Source: Ceratopteris richardii (taxonomy: Eukaryota; Streptophyta; Polypodiopsida; Polypodiales; Pteridaceae). Taken from it: DNA of 64,000 nucleotides. The notes below the pieces were generated by a model that was given only the letters and a program-made list of their open reading frames with translations, did not search any database and was not told the DNA's origin. The stretch lies in assembly GCA_020310875.1 (NCBI GenBank), contig CM035407.1, positions 223,640,545 through 223,704,544 of the forward strand, in the 5' to 3' direction. Below are positions 1 through 10,640 of this stretch, in pieces (the first letter of the stretch is position 1; each line of letters starts with the position of its first letter). The position numbers and the translations under genes were made by a program.

Positions 1-3000
1 CTAAGAGAATACAAAGATGTATTCGCTTGGAGTTACAAGGATTTGAAGGGTGTTGATCCAGACATATGCTCACAAACTATCCCCATGACCTCAGATGTTA
101 GGCCCTCTAAGCAAAAGCCATACACATACAATGACAACTATGCGGCCAAGATCAAGGAAGAGATAGATAGACTGGTTGAAGCTGGATTCATCTATGAAAT
201 TGAGCATACTGAGTGGGTAACCCCCATCGTAGTGGTGCCCAAGAAAAATGGAAAGTTGCGTGTATGCATTAACTTGAAGAAGCTCAATGCAGCCACAATT
301 CGAGATAACTATCCGCTTCCTATCACAGAACATCTCTTAGAAAGAGTAGCAGGCAAGGAAGTGTATAGCTTCCTTGATGGATTTTCGGGCTACAATCAAG
401 TAGCCATAGCTCCAGAAGATCAGCATAAGACGGCTTTTGCCACTGAATGGGGCATTTTTGCCTTTAGAGTAATGCCATTTGGGCTTACCAATGCATCCGC
501 TACCTTCCAGAGACTAATGTGCCATGTATTTAAAGAGTTCCTGAGGAAGAACTTAGAAGTCTATGTGGGTGATCTTTGTGCTCATTCCAACATTAGACAA
601 ACCCATATTCCTGAACTTAGACAAATCTTTGACAAATGTAGAGAATATCAAGTCTGCCCGAACCCAGAAAAGTGCGTTTTTATGGTAAGGCAAGGCAAGA
701 TTTTAGGACACATAGTGTCAAAGAATGGCATATCCACTGATGAAGAGAAAGTGAGAGCCATAGCAGAGCTACCTAGGCCAAAGAATGTCAAGGACGTACA
801 AGCTTTCATGGGGCATTGCGGTTATTACCGACGGTTTATACACATGTATGCCATCATAGCAAAGCCTCTATATGGACTTTTGACTAACTTTGAGTGGACT
901 GAAGAATGTGAGAATTCCTTCAATGAGCTTAAACGACGATTATGTTCAGCACCAATCTTGACCACACCAGATTGGAATAAGCCTTTCCATGTTCATGTGG
1001 ATGCATCCCATTATGCTATTGGGTGTGTACTCGCGCAACCTACCGGTGAAGGTAATATGGATCTTCCAATTGCCTATGCTAGTAGACAATTGAATGCAGT
1101 TGAACGCAATTATACCACTACGGAGAGAGAAGGACTAGGCATGGTATATGCAGTTAAAAAGTTTAGACATTACTTGCTTGCAAATAAGTTTAAATTTTTT
1201 ACTGACCATCAGGCACTGCTATATCTCGTGAACAAGCCATGCAATACAAGAAGATTAGTAAGATGGTTTCTCTTGCTAATGGAATATGATTTTGAGGTTG
1301 TGGTAAGGAAAGGGAAGACTCACTTGAGAGCAGATCATCTCTCTAGGCTCACATCTGGAGAAGCCCCACAAGGAGTGTCAGATGACCTTCTTGATGCCTA
1401 CTTGTTTAATTTGGAAGTGGTGCCGCAGTGGGCTAAGCCATTAGTGCCAGTATTGACATACGGGCCTAACCACCCAGTAATAAACACACAAGATAAAGAG
1501 GTAGTAAAAGCCCAAAAGTATCACATCATGGCAGGAAGTATGTACAAGCACACGGATCAAGGGATCTTGGCGTGTTGTGTGGAAGAGGATGAGTACGCTA
1601 AATGGTTGCAATTAGCACATGTAGGTGCATTAGAGCAACACTACTCAAAGCAACGAACCCTACAGACACTAAGGAGACTCGGAGTGCATTCGCCAACTAT
1701 GGAAGCTGATGTCCAAAAGTTGTGCAAAGAATGCCCAATCTGTTGCACTAAACCACCTGTGGAACATGCCACTCTTTATCAAGTATCCATAATGCCAGAT
1801 TGGAGTGAACCACTAGTATCTTTCCTGAGGATGAAAACATTCCCTCCCGACATGACTCTGGCTAGGAAAAGGAGTTTAGAACAAGAAGCCCAGGATTACT
1901 CACTCATTGGTGATAATCTATACAAGCGTGGTAAAGATGGTTACCTGAGACTATGTGTCCATGAGAGTGAATATCTCAAGATCTTGGAAACTGCTCACCA
2001 AGGTGTAGCAGGAGGACACTTTGGACCAGATTGGGTGATCAAGGCAACAATATTTGCGGGCTTCTGGTGGCCGACCCTTCACATGGATGCACATACCTAT
2101 GTGAAACGGTGTGATGTTTGTCAGAGAACTCAGTATCCTTTATGCAAAGATGAGATGCCACTGAAACCTATGATGGGTGGACGAGCATTCTCTAAGTGGG
2201 GAATAGACTTTGTAGGTCCTACTAATCCCCCAGCTAAGGGTTCTCATGCTGAATATATCATTGTGGCCACGGATTATCTAACCAAGTGGGTAGAAGTGAA
2301 AGCTACCACGAAGAATGATGCACAAACAACAGCTAAGTTCTTATTTGAGAATGTGTTCACTAGATATGGGCTACCTATAGAGCTAGTTAGTGATAGAGGC
2401 ACTCACTTCTTGAATGAAGTTATTGAAAATCTGCTCCAAGAATTCTTGGTAGTACATAAGAAGTCTGCCCCCTATCACCCCCAAGCTAATGGCCAGGCTG
2501 AGAGCACAAATAAGATCTTATGCAATGTACTGATGAAATTAGTGAACAATAAACGCTCTGACTGGGACAAACAACTACACCACGCTGTTTGGGCATACCG
2601 AGTCGCCTACAAAACGGTACTCCAAGCCACCCCCTTTCAGATGGTATTTGGCCAAAATGCAGTGCTACCGTTGGACTTCTTAATACCTACACTGAAAGTA
2701 GCACAAGAGCATGAATGGACGGGTCATGAACTCTCTTCGAGAATTTTTGACCTTGAACGATTAGGTGAAACCCGACTACGAGCGGCTGTAGGGATATATG
2801 AAGCTAAGAAACGACAGAAGGCATACTTTGATGCCCATGTGAAGGATAAGGGCTTGAAAGCAGGAGATCTAGTTTTAGTCTACAAATTGAAACAACACGC
2901 AAGGAAGCTAGAAAAGAGAGGCTACGGACCTATGATCATAAATAGGATCTCCATAAGTGGAGCGGTACAACTAGCCACTTTAGAGGGTGATGTTCTCCCG

Positions 3001-4383
3001 AGCTACATTAGCGGATGCAGAGTCAAGTTATATCAGGAACCTTTGATGGAAGAGATGCTAAGTCGACTCAACACTGCTAAGAAACACAAAGAAGAAGAAA
3101 AACGATTTCCCGAAGAAGCTCAAGCAGAAGCATTGGAACGCATCCAGAGAATGAAGATGAGAAGACAAGGTAGAGAGCAACCTAGGACAGATGCATATGC
3201 AGATCAAGGATATCATGTGGCTATGTGTGAAGTTTCAGGTATCAGCTCTCATAGGATAATTGATCGACGTCCTTTTATAACCTTAGAGATAGGACAAGGA
3301 AAGGGTGCAAGGACTGTAAGAGCCTTGATTGACTCGGGTGCAACCACTAGTGCTGTTAAATTGTCTTACTGTCAAGAGTTGAAATTAGCTGTCAATCCTA
3401 TAGAAGCATATCTCATAGGATTGGGAGGTGTGGAAACCCCTTGCATGGGCGAGGTGGAACTTCCCCTCTATATTCAAGACGAAGCAATCACAGTCAAAGT
3501 ACTAGTGTGTCAAGATGAGGAACTCACTGAGCCTCTTGTCTTGGGTCAGGACTGGATCTATGATCATGTAGTCAACCTAAACCTAAGAAGTGGACTTCTT
3601 CAGGTATGGGCAAATCATAGTCGAATTACAGTTGAATTGGAAAATGAGGCACTCAAGGAACTAGGTAAAGCACGAACTCCTGGTCCTTCCAGGGGCGCAC
3701 ATGAAGTTGACAATGCTATTCTTGTCCAAAACTGTATGATGCAGAAAGAGGATTGTTTCAACAACGAAGTCAAGCATAAGACGGTACTCCCATCTTTTCC
3801 AAAGGCCAGAAGGATGCAGCAACCAACGGCAGATCAAATACAGAAGAAGCAGAGCACTACCTATACTGGAGGCCAAAAAAAAGAGCAAAGTAGATTGTTT
3901 CAGCCATTGAAACAAGTATGGATGCGGAAAGGCGAACACCCTGTTGCGACCAGGCCAACCCCACGGCCAAAACCTCTTATTAGTAATAAAAAACACGACA
4001 CTAATAAGAAGTCCTTCATAAATTCGTCTGCGAAAGTGAAGTCTATTTGGGTACCCAAGAAGTCAATGAAGGCCAGCCTACAATCACGACAAATCTGGGT
4101 GCCTAAGGCTTGCTTGCGGGCGCAAATAGCTACGCTGAGGCCACACCCGGTACAACATGTTTCACTCACTCGAACATCAGATGCCCATTCTTATACATCA
4201 CACGCGGACACATATTCTTCCATGAGCACAAGTAGAATCACTTGTAAATGGGTCCCTAAAAAGCCTCATTTTCAAGCAGATACTCCTATCAGACCCTCCA
4301 GAGTCTCCACAAAATCAAGATCAAAACCCATCCACTGCATTTGGCAGCCTAAAACTTGTAATAAACCCTCGGATCCCAGGTGA
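1..4383 (+). CDS. pol: Element A pol, partial: RT, RNase H, tandem HHCC, integrase, second protease-like domain
   Basis: The frame is open from base 1, so this is the 3' part of a longer gag-pol; there is no real start codon here. Order: RT (about 130-750), RNase H (about 1000-1350, DASHYAIG and TDHQALLYLVNK), a first HHCC zinc domain (about 1615-1745), a second HHCC domain (about 1990-2130), integrase core (GIDFVGP, LVSDRGTH, GQAEST; D,D,E present), integrase C-terminal part to about 3060, then a retropepsin-like domain with DSGATTSAV at 3331 and LVLGQDW at about 3540. The last 400 codons are basic and repeat a WVPK motif. The RT catalytic motif reads YVGD (562-573) instead of YVDD: the first catalytic aspartate is glycine, which should abolish polymerase activity. 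E and B keep YVDD, so this is a lesion of this copy. The product would be a cytoplasmic polyprotein. Confidence 0.93.
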   Translation, partial: LREYKDVFAWSYKDLKGVDPDICSQTIPMTSDVRPSKQKPYTYNDNYAAKIKEEIDRLVEAGFIYEIEHTEWVTPIVVVPKKNGKLRVCINLKKLNAATIRDNYPLPITEHLLERVAGKEVYSFLDGFSGYNQVAIAPEDQHKTAFATEWGIFAFRVMPFGLTNASATFQRLMCHVFKEFLRKNLEVYVGDLCAHSNIRQTHIPELRQIFDKCREYQVCPNPEKCVFMVRQGKILGHIVSKNGISTDEEKVRAIAELPRPKNVKDVQAFMGHCGYYRRFIHMYAIIAKPLYGLLTNFEWTEECENSFNELKRRLCSAPILTTPDWNKPFHVHVDASHYAIGCVLAQPTGEGNMDLPIAYASRQLNAVERNYTTTEREGLGMVYAVKKFRHYLLANKFKFFTDHQALLYLVNKPCNTRRLVRWFLLLMEYDFEVVVRKGKTHLRADHLSRLTSGEAPQGVSDDLLDAYLFNLEVVPQWAKPLVPVLTYGPNHPVINTQDKEVVKAQKYHIMAGSMYKHTDQGILACCVEEDEYAKWLQLAHVGALEQHYSKQRTLQTLRRLGVHSPTMEADVQKLCKECPICCTKPPVEHATLYQVSIMPDWSEPLVSFLRMKTFPPDMTLARKRSLEQEAQDYSLIGDNLYKRGKDGYLRLCVHESEYLKILETAHQGVAGGHFGPDWVIKATIFAGFWWPTLHMDAHTYVKRCDVCQRTQYPLCKDEMPLKPMMGGRAFSKWGIDFVGPTNPPAKGSHAEYIIVATDYLTKWVEVKATTKNDAQTTAKFLFENVFTRYGLPIELVSDRGTHFLNEVIENLLQEFLVVHKKSAPYHPQANGQAESTNKILCNVLMKLVNNKRSDWDKQLHHAVWAYRVAYKTVLQATPFQMVFGQNAVLPLDFLIPTLKVAQEHEWTGHELSSRIFDLERLGETRLRAAVGIYEAKKRQKAYFDAHVKDKGLKAGDLVLVYKLKQHARKLEKRGYGPMIINRISISGAVQLATLEGDVLPSYISGCRVKLYQEPLMEEMLSRLNTAKKHKEEEKRFPEEAQAEALERIQRMKMRRQGREQPRTDAYADQGYHVAMCEVSGISSHRIIDRRPFITLEIGQGKGARTVRALIDSGATTSAVKLSYCQELKLAVNPIEAYLIGLGGVETPCMGEVELPLYIQDEAITVKVLVCQDEELTEPLVLGQDWIYDHVVNLNLRSGLLQVWANHSRITVELENEALKELGKARTPGPSRGAHEVDNAILVQNCMMQKEDCFNNEVKHKTVLPSFPKARRMQQPTADQIQKKQSTTYTGGQKKEQSRLFQPLKQVWMRKGEHPVATRPTPRPKPLISNKKHDTNKKSFINSSAKVKSIWVPKKSMKASLQSRQIWVPKACLRAQIATLRPHPVQHVSLTRTSDAHSYTSHADTYSSMSTSRITCKWVPKKPHFQADTPIRPSRVSTKSRSKPIHCIWQPKTCNKPSDPR

Positions 4384-4616
4384 ACATCCATGCCCACCTA
4401 CTAACTACATCACTCTCACACTACATCATTCCACTTAGCTCCTAGGTCTACCCACTTCCTAACTACACACACATACACCGAGCACTTAATAACCTACTAA
4501 TCTCTTCCGAACCTCATGTTCATGTTGTAATCAGGACAAAAACGGTTCTACCCTATCCTTTACAAGGTTAACACCTGTTTCTATATTCTCACAAAACCGG
4601 CGGTGATTTCTGCAAC

Positions 4617-6244
4617 ATGGCTGACGCTGCAGGAACAAGCTCTCAAACAGGAACGAGCCAGCAAGTGGTGGACTTAGACAGTTTACCCGTTTTGCCTGAG
4701 ACAAATGAAATCATATCAAAATCATACCTATTGCAGGCCATCAAAATCATACCTATTGCGGACCCTCCTAGTGGCCATACCATGCCCGTCGGAAAAGCTT
4801 CCCACTGGTTTGGTGAAGTGGCAGGACCCTTGGGAGAGGGAACTACCTATGGGAATCAGAGTTGGACTTAAATGGGAAGCAAGGTAAATACCATTTCTTT
4901 ACAAGAGAATTCGAGAAGTTACAAAATGTAGAAGGTCTATGTTCGGTATGGGAGAAGGCAGGATTGGATGCATATTTCAGTGCACGACTCCCAAAGCCTG
5001 ACTTCATGCGATGCTACTATCTCATCAACACCTTGACTCCAAACAAGAACCCAAAAGGTGCAAGCTCATTTGTGATCCCATCTCTAACAAAAGGAAATGA
5101 GCTCAAGAGGTTTAGGTTATCCAACAACTTGGTGAGAGAGGCCCTAGATATGTGCGGAATGCATATTCCTACAGAGAAGGAGACCCTAGTGCCTGATTAC
5201 ATGAAGAATCGAAGCCTCACCAAACTCAAGGACATGGTATCCATGACGCCTAATATTGCAATACACCTTCGCATGTGCATGCAACACTTTGCTTTTCCTG
5301 CCCAAGATAGATTCACCATGCCGCCCAAAAAAATATGGTTTAGTTTGTATCTGGCAGAGACACAGAGCCTCACCATCAACTTACGCCACTGGATAATTGA
5401 TGAGATACACCTAGCTCACAAACGATGGCCGCAGAAACAGGTTTTAGATGGATGTTGTGATCTGACGAGAATCATTTATAGGTGTTTGGCTTATGACATC
5501 CCTATTCAACGGGCCTTGATGTGGAATCGTGTAGAGCAGTTTAGAGGCAGGACATCCACGGGACCCCCTTCTAAGAAGATGAGAGGTACTGTCCAAGTCC
5601 CTTGTGCTCAACCACGTGGAGCCACCCTAACACCAGACGTTACCCCTCCACCCCGAAGAGTCCGACCATTCACACTCCGACTTCCAAGACGCAGCACCGA
5701 TGGTCCTAACTTGATATTCCCTCCCATCCCAACCGATCTTGAATTTCTCGATGGTGCACCTTTGGAAGAACTCACGAATGAAGACTTTGAACAATTATTA
5801 CAAGATGTAGAGCTGGAGGCAGAAGAGGCACAACAAGTGGAGAATGTGCAAATGCATGCAACAACCTCCCAAGTACCTGTCACCACAGTTGAAGTGGATG
5901 AAGAGGATGATGAAGATGAAGAACAGGAGGAAGATGAGGAGGATTATGATCAAGAGCATCATGATGAGCAACAAGAAGTGCCAGAACTTGTAGGTGCACC
6001 TGCATATACAGCTCAACTACAAAGGTTATACGACACAATCAAAGCAGTACAAGAAAGGCATCAACTCTCTCTTGTGTCAGGTCAAGCTTTGATTCAAGAA
6101 ATGCTATCAGATGATGGGGTGGATCAACATTTCGTTGACACCCTCAAATTAGTGTCAGAATCTTTAGGAGTTCCGGAGGCTGTCCACACTGCAGTCCACC
6201 AGTCCGTGAGGTATGACAAATGCAGAGTCGACACATTACCATGA
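4617..6244 (+). pseudogene. Element A accessory gene aORF1 (unknown function), frameshifted
   Basis: I do not recognise this protein. The start ATG at 4617 is chosen because MADAAGTSSQ aligns with MAEATGTSSQ of element E. A one-base deletion near 4849 shifts the frame; reading resumes in the frame of 4862-6244. The N-terminal half (to about 5540) looks globular, with conserved blocks SHWF, KYHFFTREFE, LPKPDFMRC, LTKGNELKRF and NLVREALDM. The second half is proline-rich, then strongly acidic (runs of D and E at 5898-5990), then a short helical segment ending at TGA 6242. Homologues lie in E (42782-44403) and, more decayed, in D (17060-18085). The gene follows pol by 233 bases and precedes aORF2 by 18. 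No signal peptide or membrane segment is evident. Alternatives are an envelope-like gene by position, or a captured host gene. Confidence 0.75.
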
Positions 6245-6262
6245 GCAGGTAAGACTATTAGG

Positions 6263-8937
6263 ATGCCCGTCACAGAACAAGAAGTAACCATTGAAGCCAC
6301 AACTACCCCCACCACCACCATTGACCTCTCTACTGAAACCTTCGTTCAGACATCACCCATCTCACCCCAGCACCCCCCATCACCACCTTCTCCACCCCCA
6401 CCACCACCTCCCACCATGGAAGAAACGGTAGTCATCACCTCTACCTTCACTTATAACCCAACCTCATTCACATCATTCTCATTTCGAGAACCCACCTCAC
6501 AAGACATCCTCTTCTCCTTCATCACCAATCCCTTGTACACCTCAACCCTTCTATCCTCCGAACCCATAATTGGCCATCCCATAATTCCAAGTGTGGTTGG
6601 AAACCCGGCACCCACAGAAGGCACCCTGTGTTTCCCAGCCTATCCCCCAATACGGATACCTCCATTCCATGACCCTCCCTTCCCAGCTGTCCCCTACACC
6701 TCATTCAACCTAACCGCACCACCCCAACAACCATCCTTCGTGGCGCAGTCCATCAGCACTCCAATTATTTAGAGGCACATTTCCCCGATGTTTGCAACGA
6801 CATCAATCTACACGAACACCACACTCACTTCACCTACCATACCCACCTACATGGTAGCCCCTGTGCACACCACTCTGTCTGACCCAATGGACATTTCACC
6901 CACCACAACACCTCTCCCCACAATTCCACCCTCTCCCCCTCCACTACCCCCCACCTCACCACTCAACACATCATTAGCAGACACAACATTCACTACCTCC
7001 CTTCCCATTCCCACCTCCCCTGCATTCCAAACTTTTCCCCTTGCATCTCATAATGTAAATAGCACCTTCACTACATTACTTCAGTGTGCACATCAACTAC
7101 AACAAGAATACCATCAATTGGAAGAACGTAGTGTTGCCCTCCAAGCAGAATCTCAGCGTCTACAAGCTAGAGTCAACACTCTCGAAGATGATTACCAAAC
7201 GCTTCTCTCAGAACATACCACCTTACAACAGGCTCACACAGAATTGGAATCGAAAATTTCGACAGTGGATGATCAAGCAGTGAAGGAACTGGAAAGTATG
7301 CTCGAGTCCCAAATGATATCCAATGCTACACTTAGACGCAATCTTGGGCTATTAAGAAAGCATATGGTAGCAGCACTAGAAGAGAACAAGAGGCTTCAAC
7401 AACAAAACCAAGACAACTTTGAAGCGGCTATGGAAGGAACTGCAGGAGTAACCATTAGCCCTACCAAGTATAGAGCAGTTCCATCTGAAGACATTCGCAT
7501 CTTACTCAAAGAGCATGCAAATTTCTTGGAGTCATATGAAAAGTTAGAGGTTGAATGTGCGGATCTAAAGAAGCAGATAGCCAGTGCCCCCACAGCTCAA
7601 CACGAGCCGATAATCTTGCAACACTCTACAGAAGAAGTAGAGACCCTCTGGAAACAGGTGGCAGAACTCCAAGCACGCCCCTTACCATATGAAAGGCCAC
7701 CCTCACCAACTGAAGAACCAGAACCTGAAACAGTTGTGGAAATCCCTGTCGATGATAGCTATGAAGAGCCGTACGAGCCGATGCCCACACCGGTGGTTGG
7801 GTAACAGAAGAAGGACAAGACACTTTAGAAATTGGAGTTCCAGATTGGGTCAAAAGGATCGAGAAAGTAGGAAAGACACATGATGATGGCATTGCCGTGC
7901 AAATACAATCTCTCACAAATCTGGAAGAAACTGTCCTTTGATCTTCTTACTTTCAGAACCTATCCCACCAACGCTTGATCACAACATCAGAGACGCAATA
8001 CATGCCTTACTTTGTCTTGCTACATGATTATAATGCAGAAGCTAGAAGGCATACAGGGAAGGAGCCCACATTCGCCACTCAATTTGAGCCAGCGGACTTA
8101 CCGGCAGATGCCCGTGCTGGCTCGATCTTCCAACCCAATTGGCGTGCACGTCTACTAACCGATTACCCTGAGATGATGAGCACATGGGCAACCATGCCAC
8201 TGTACATCAAGTATAATCCATGCTATTGCCCAATGGTACGTCGCAGATCCTGGCAAGCATTTGCAATCAAGGTATGCAACAATAAAGAATGCTCGGCTTG
8301 GGTTAACTATCCATATTTTGCTCCGCCTCGCGGGACCCCAACCGTAGCCTACATGATATCAACAATTCGACACTGGTCTACTCGTCTAAATAATGTACTC
8401 GACATAGCAGCGAAAATGTGTATGAAAATATTCGAGCTCATGACCATTGTCTTCAAAACCTTTCGGAAGGTACAAGCTCCATACATCTCTGCCCCTGGAT
8501 TCTCTCAAGGTAACAAGGATTTAGTCTACGACATGAGCCAGACTCCCTCGGTTACTATAATCTTTGCCTGGCATGCACGAATAAAGTACTTACCCGCATG
8601 TTTCAAGCAGACATTTGAGGAAATATTCTCTACGGGATTCTGGGAATATCATTCGGAAATTTTCATTCCCAGACCAACACATTTGCTACATCTATTCGCA
8701 GTAGAACAAGCCATCCATGCAGATCAGTTACGTTTGCCACATCCGGACATTCCAGGACCAATTGATTGGGATCGCATGATGACAGATTTGGCCCGAGGAC
8801 TACGCATACAAGAACATCAACTTGCCACTCATGTGGTGGACTATTACATCCAGCACTCCCAGCAACAAGAGTCTGTTAGAGACGACAGATGGGAGAGAGG
8901 GGGGGTGTTGAGAGCAGTATGGGCACCCAAGGACTGA
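6263..8937 (+). pseudogene. Element A accessory gene aORF2: proline-rich, coiled coil and conserved C-terminal domain, broken
   Basis: Function unknown. From ATG 6263 the protein begins with a Thr/Pro-rich region (proline runs near 6380-6410 and 6925-6960), then a long coiled coil (about 7080-7600, heptads rich in L, E and Q), then a C-terminal domain (about 7940-8880) with conserved NPCYCP, RRRSWQ, WVNYPYFAPP, LPACFKQTFEE, STGFWEYHSEIF. Lesions: in-frame TAG at 6770, a frameshift near 7800 and TGA at 7939. In E the part linking coil and C-terminal domain is one open frame (41120-41467), so I treat it as one gene of roughly 890 codons. The end of the frame runs through the polypurine tract and stops at 8935, inside the LTR. 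D has a homologue (14386-17043) with the same C-terminal motifs. Confidence 0.72.
8891..8905 (+). promoter_or_regulatory. Element A polypurine tract
   Basis: A purine-only run (GGGAGAGAGGGGGGG) directly abuts the TGTTG that opens the 3' LTR. It is the plus-strand primer site for reverse transcription. It lies within the coding frame of aORF2, encoding the ERGG residues near its C-terminus. Confidence 0.9.
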
Positions 8938-9553
8938 GGAGACAAGGAAGCCAACGGAGAGAGTCAAAGCAAGGCAAAGGATTAAGTAGACAAAGCAGTC
9001 GACACAGATCTGGCAGATAGGCCTTCAAATTTTTCCAAATCAACATCTTTATAACAGTGATTTTTATCACTAACCATCATTGTAAATACCATTTCATATT
9101 TTTGTAGCTCCATTTTGTGCAAGCCAAGGAGTCCTTGAGCTTGAGGAGCTTTAGAAGTACCTACATATCAATTTTCGTATTTTTTAGACTCCGTTTAAGC
9201 CCTCAAATAGGCCCTGGAACCTAATTTTTAGCTAGGCCGAACACTAGGTCTGGACAGGGCCAAAACCTAGTCAAAAACTATAAATAGAGCTAGAGAGCTC
9301 ATTTTTGGGGTTAGCTTGTAATTGAATTGAACTTGTATGAGCTTTTTGAAAGTAATCTAAGAACTCCATTGCTTCTCACTCTTTGTCTTACCGTGTGTGC
9401 GCGTGTGTGTGTATGTGTGTGCATGTTAGTGTGCTTCTCACTCACGCACTTGTGCCTTCACTTGCTCGAGGTGCTTCTCACTCACGCACTTGTACCAACC
9501 TCTTGTCTTCCCGGATTGACATTAAAGGAGGTGCTACTCATCACTGAGCTACA
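8906..9553 (+). repeat. Element A 3' LTR (648 bp)
   Basis: The LTR begins TGTTGAGAGC right after the polypurine tract and ends CACTGAGCTACA, the same end as the LTRs of E. A TATA box (TATAAATA, 9279-9286) precedes GAGCTAGAGAGCTC, a block shared with B and E. A GT-rich run lies at about 9393-9425. A 23-base segment is tandemly duplicated with a 40-base period (9431-9453 and 9471-9493). Long blocks around 9040-9290 are shared with the LTRs of B and E. Confidence 0.9.
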
Positions 9554-9767
9554 CCTTCCTTGGTGCATCTTAGCTGCTCAAAGACCTCGTCCATGGGTAT
9601 GCTTTCAAGATCCACGGCCTCCAAGTTGAGGGCTTGCAAGCTGCTAGTGTTGAAGATGGTCTTCTCCTTGGATCCCATAGTGAAAAGATATATAGAATCC
9701 AAAAACGTACTCCCAAGTGGTCGTCAAGCTTGTTTTTTATTCTTGATAAAGAGTAACACAAACATAC

Positions 9768-9768
<1 letters not shown>

Positions 9769-9837
<69 letters not shown>
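9769..9837. repeat. (TA)n microsatellite, about 68 bp
   Basis: An uninterrupted TA dinucleotide run between ACATACG and TTGAACAC. Confidence 0.98.
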
Positions 9838-9839
<2 letters not shown>

Positions 9840-10572
9840 AACACTCAATGTCTGCACGATATGCTTTTATCACTAAAAGAAAAGCAACCACAAAAAAAAA
9901 GAGCATCGCGTTATGAAAAACAAGAAGCACGCGTTTGAAGCTTTTCACGTTTGAAGCTTTTCATGTTTGAATACGTCTTTAAAGCATGCTATCTTTAAAT
10001 ATGTGGCGATCCTATTTCTATGTATAATATCTATGTATTCATAGTTGGTATGATTTTATTTTTATTTTTTATTCCACACGTCTGTGAACAATATAAATTA
10101 TATCTTAACGAAGCCAAGGAATAATAATGGAGCATCAATGGATACTTCGTTGGACCACATGTCATTTATATATGCGTATCTTTTGCTCCTCCTCATCTAA
10201 TGTTCACCTTTGTGAATCTATATTGTATATTCATTCTACTCTCATAAAGATGGAGTTCTTGGCTCCTAGATCCATTGTCTCACCCTCTAGGATTTTATGG
10301 TTGTTTTTACGGCTTAAATCAGCGATTAAAGGAGATTTAAGACCATTTTCAAGTGGATTTAGGCCAAAAACAAATGAAAAGCACCAAGTCCAAAAGCACA
10401 GAGGACAAAATCTCTAATTTGTAAGATGTTTTGAATCAGTCGAGTCAATTTTCATGCATTTGGCTTCTCGTGCTGCTAACTTTCATCTCTTTCTTCATTT
10501 TGAGCTTCTATGGTGTTTTTGGAGTATCCAAACCCCATCCTTATCTAGTAGAAGTGCTTTTTGCATACTTTA

Positions 10573-10640
10573 TGTGTGCATTTATTTCCATTTGTGGATG
10601 TGTGTGCATTTATTTCCATTTGTGGATGTGTGTGCATTTT
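10573..10640. repeat. Short tandem repeat, 28-bp unit, about 2.4 copies
   Basis: Copies start with TGTGTGCATTTATTTCCATT at 10573 and 10601, and a partial third copy starts at 10629. There is no coding context. Confidence 0.9.

Larger units (their letters stand above)
1..9553 (+). mobile_element. Element A: Ty3/gypsy LTR retrotransposon, 3' part
   Basis: The window opens inside the reverse transcriptase of a gypsy element and follows it through RNase H, integrase, a second protease-like domain, two accessory genes, a polypurine tract and the 3' LTR, which ends ...GAGCTACA at 9553. The 5' LTR, gag and first protease lie outside the window, so the target duplication cannot be checked. Gene order, LTR sequence and proteins match element E closely and element B well, so the three form one family. 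The copy is dead: the RT active site is mutated and both accessory genes carry frameshifts or stops. Confidence 0.93.

Noticed and set aside
7975-8937. C-terminal part of aORF2 as an independent third accessory gene
   Set aside because: In E the linker between coiled coil and C-terminal domain is open in one frame, so A simply has a frameshift and a stop there.
4617-8937. Calling aORF1 or aORF2 an envelope gene
   Set aside because: Only the position fits; I see no signal peptide, furin-type site or transmembrane segment, so the function is left open.
9327-9948. Short open frames across the LTR of A and the (TA)n tract
   Set aside because: They translate LTR sequence and a dinucleotide repeat (IYIYIY), with no homologue in the sister elements.
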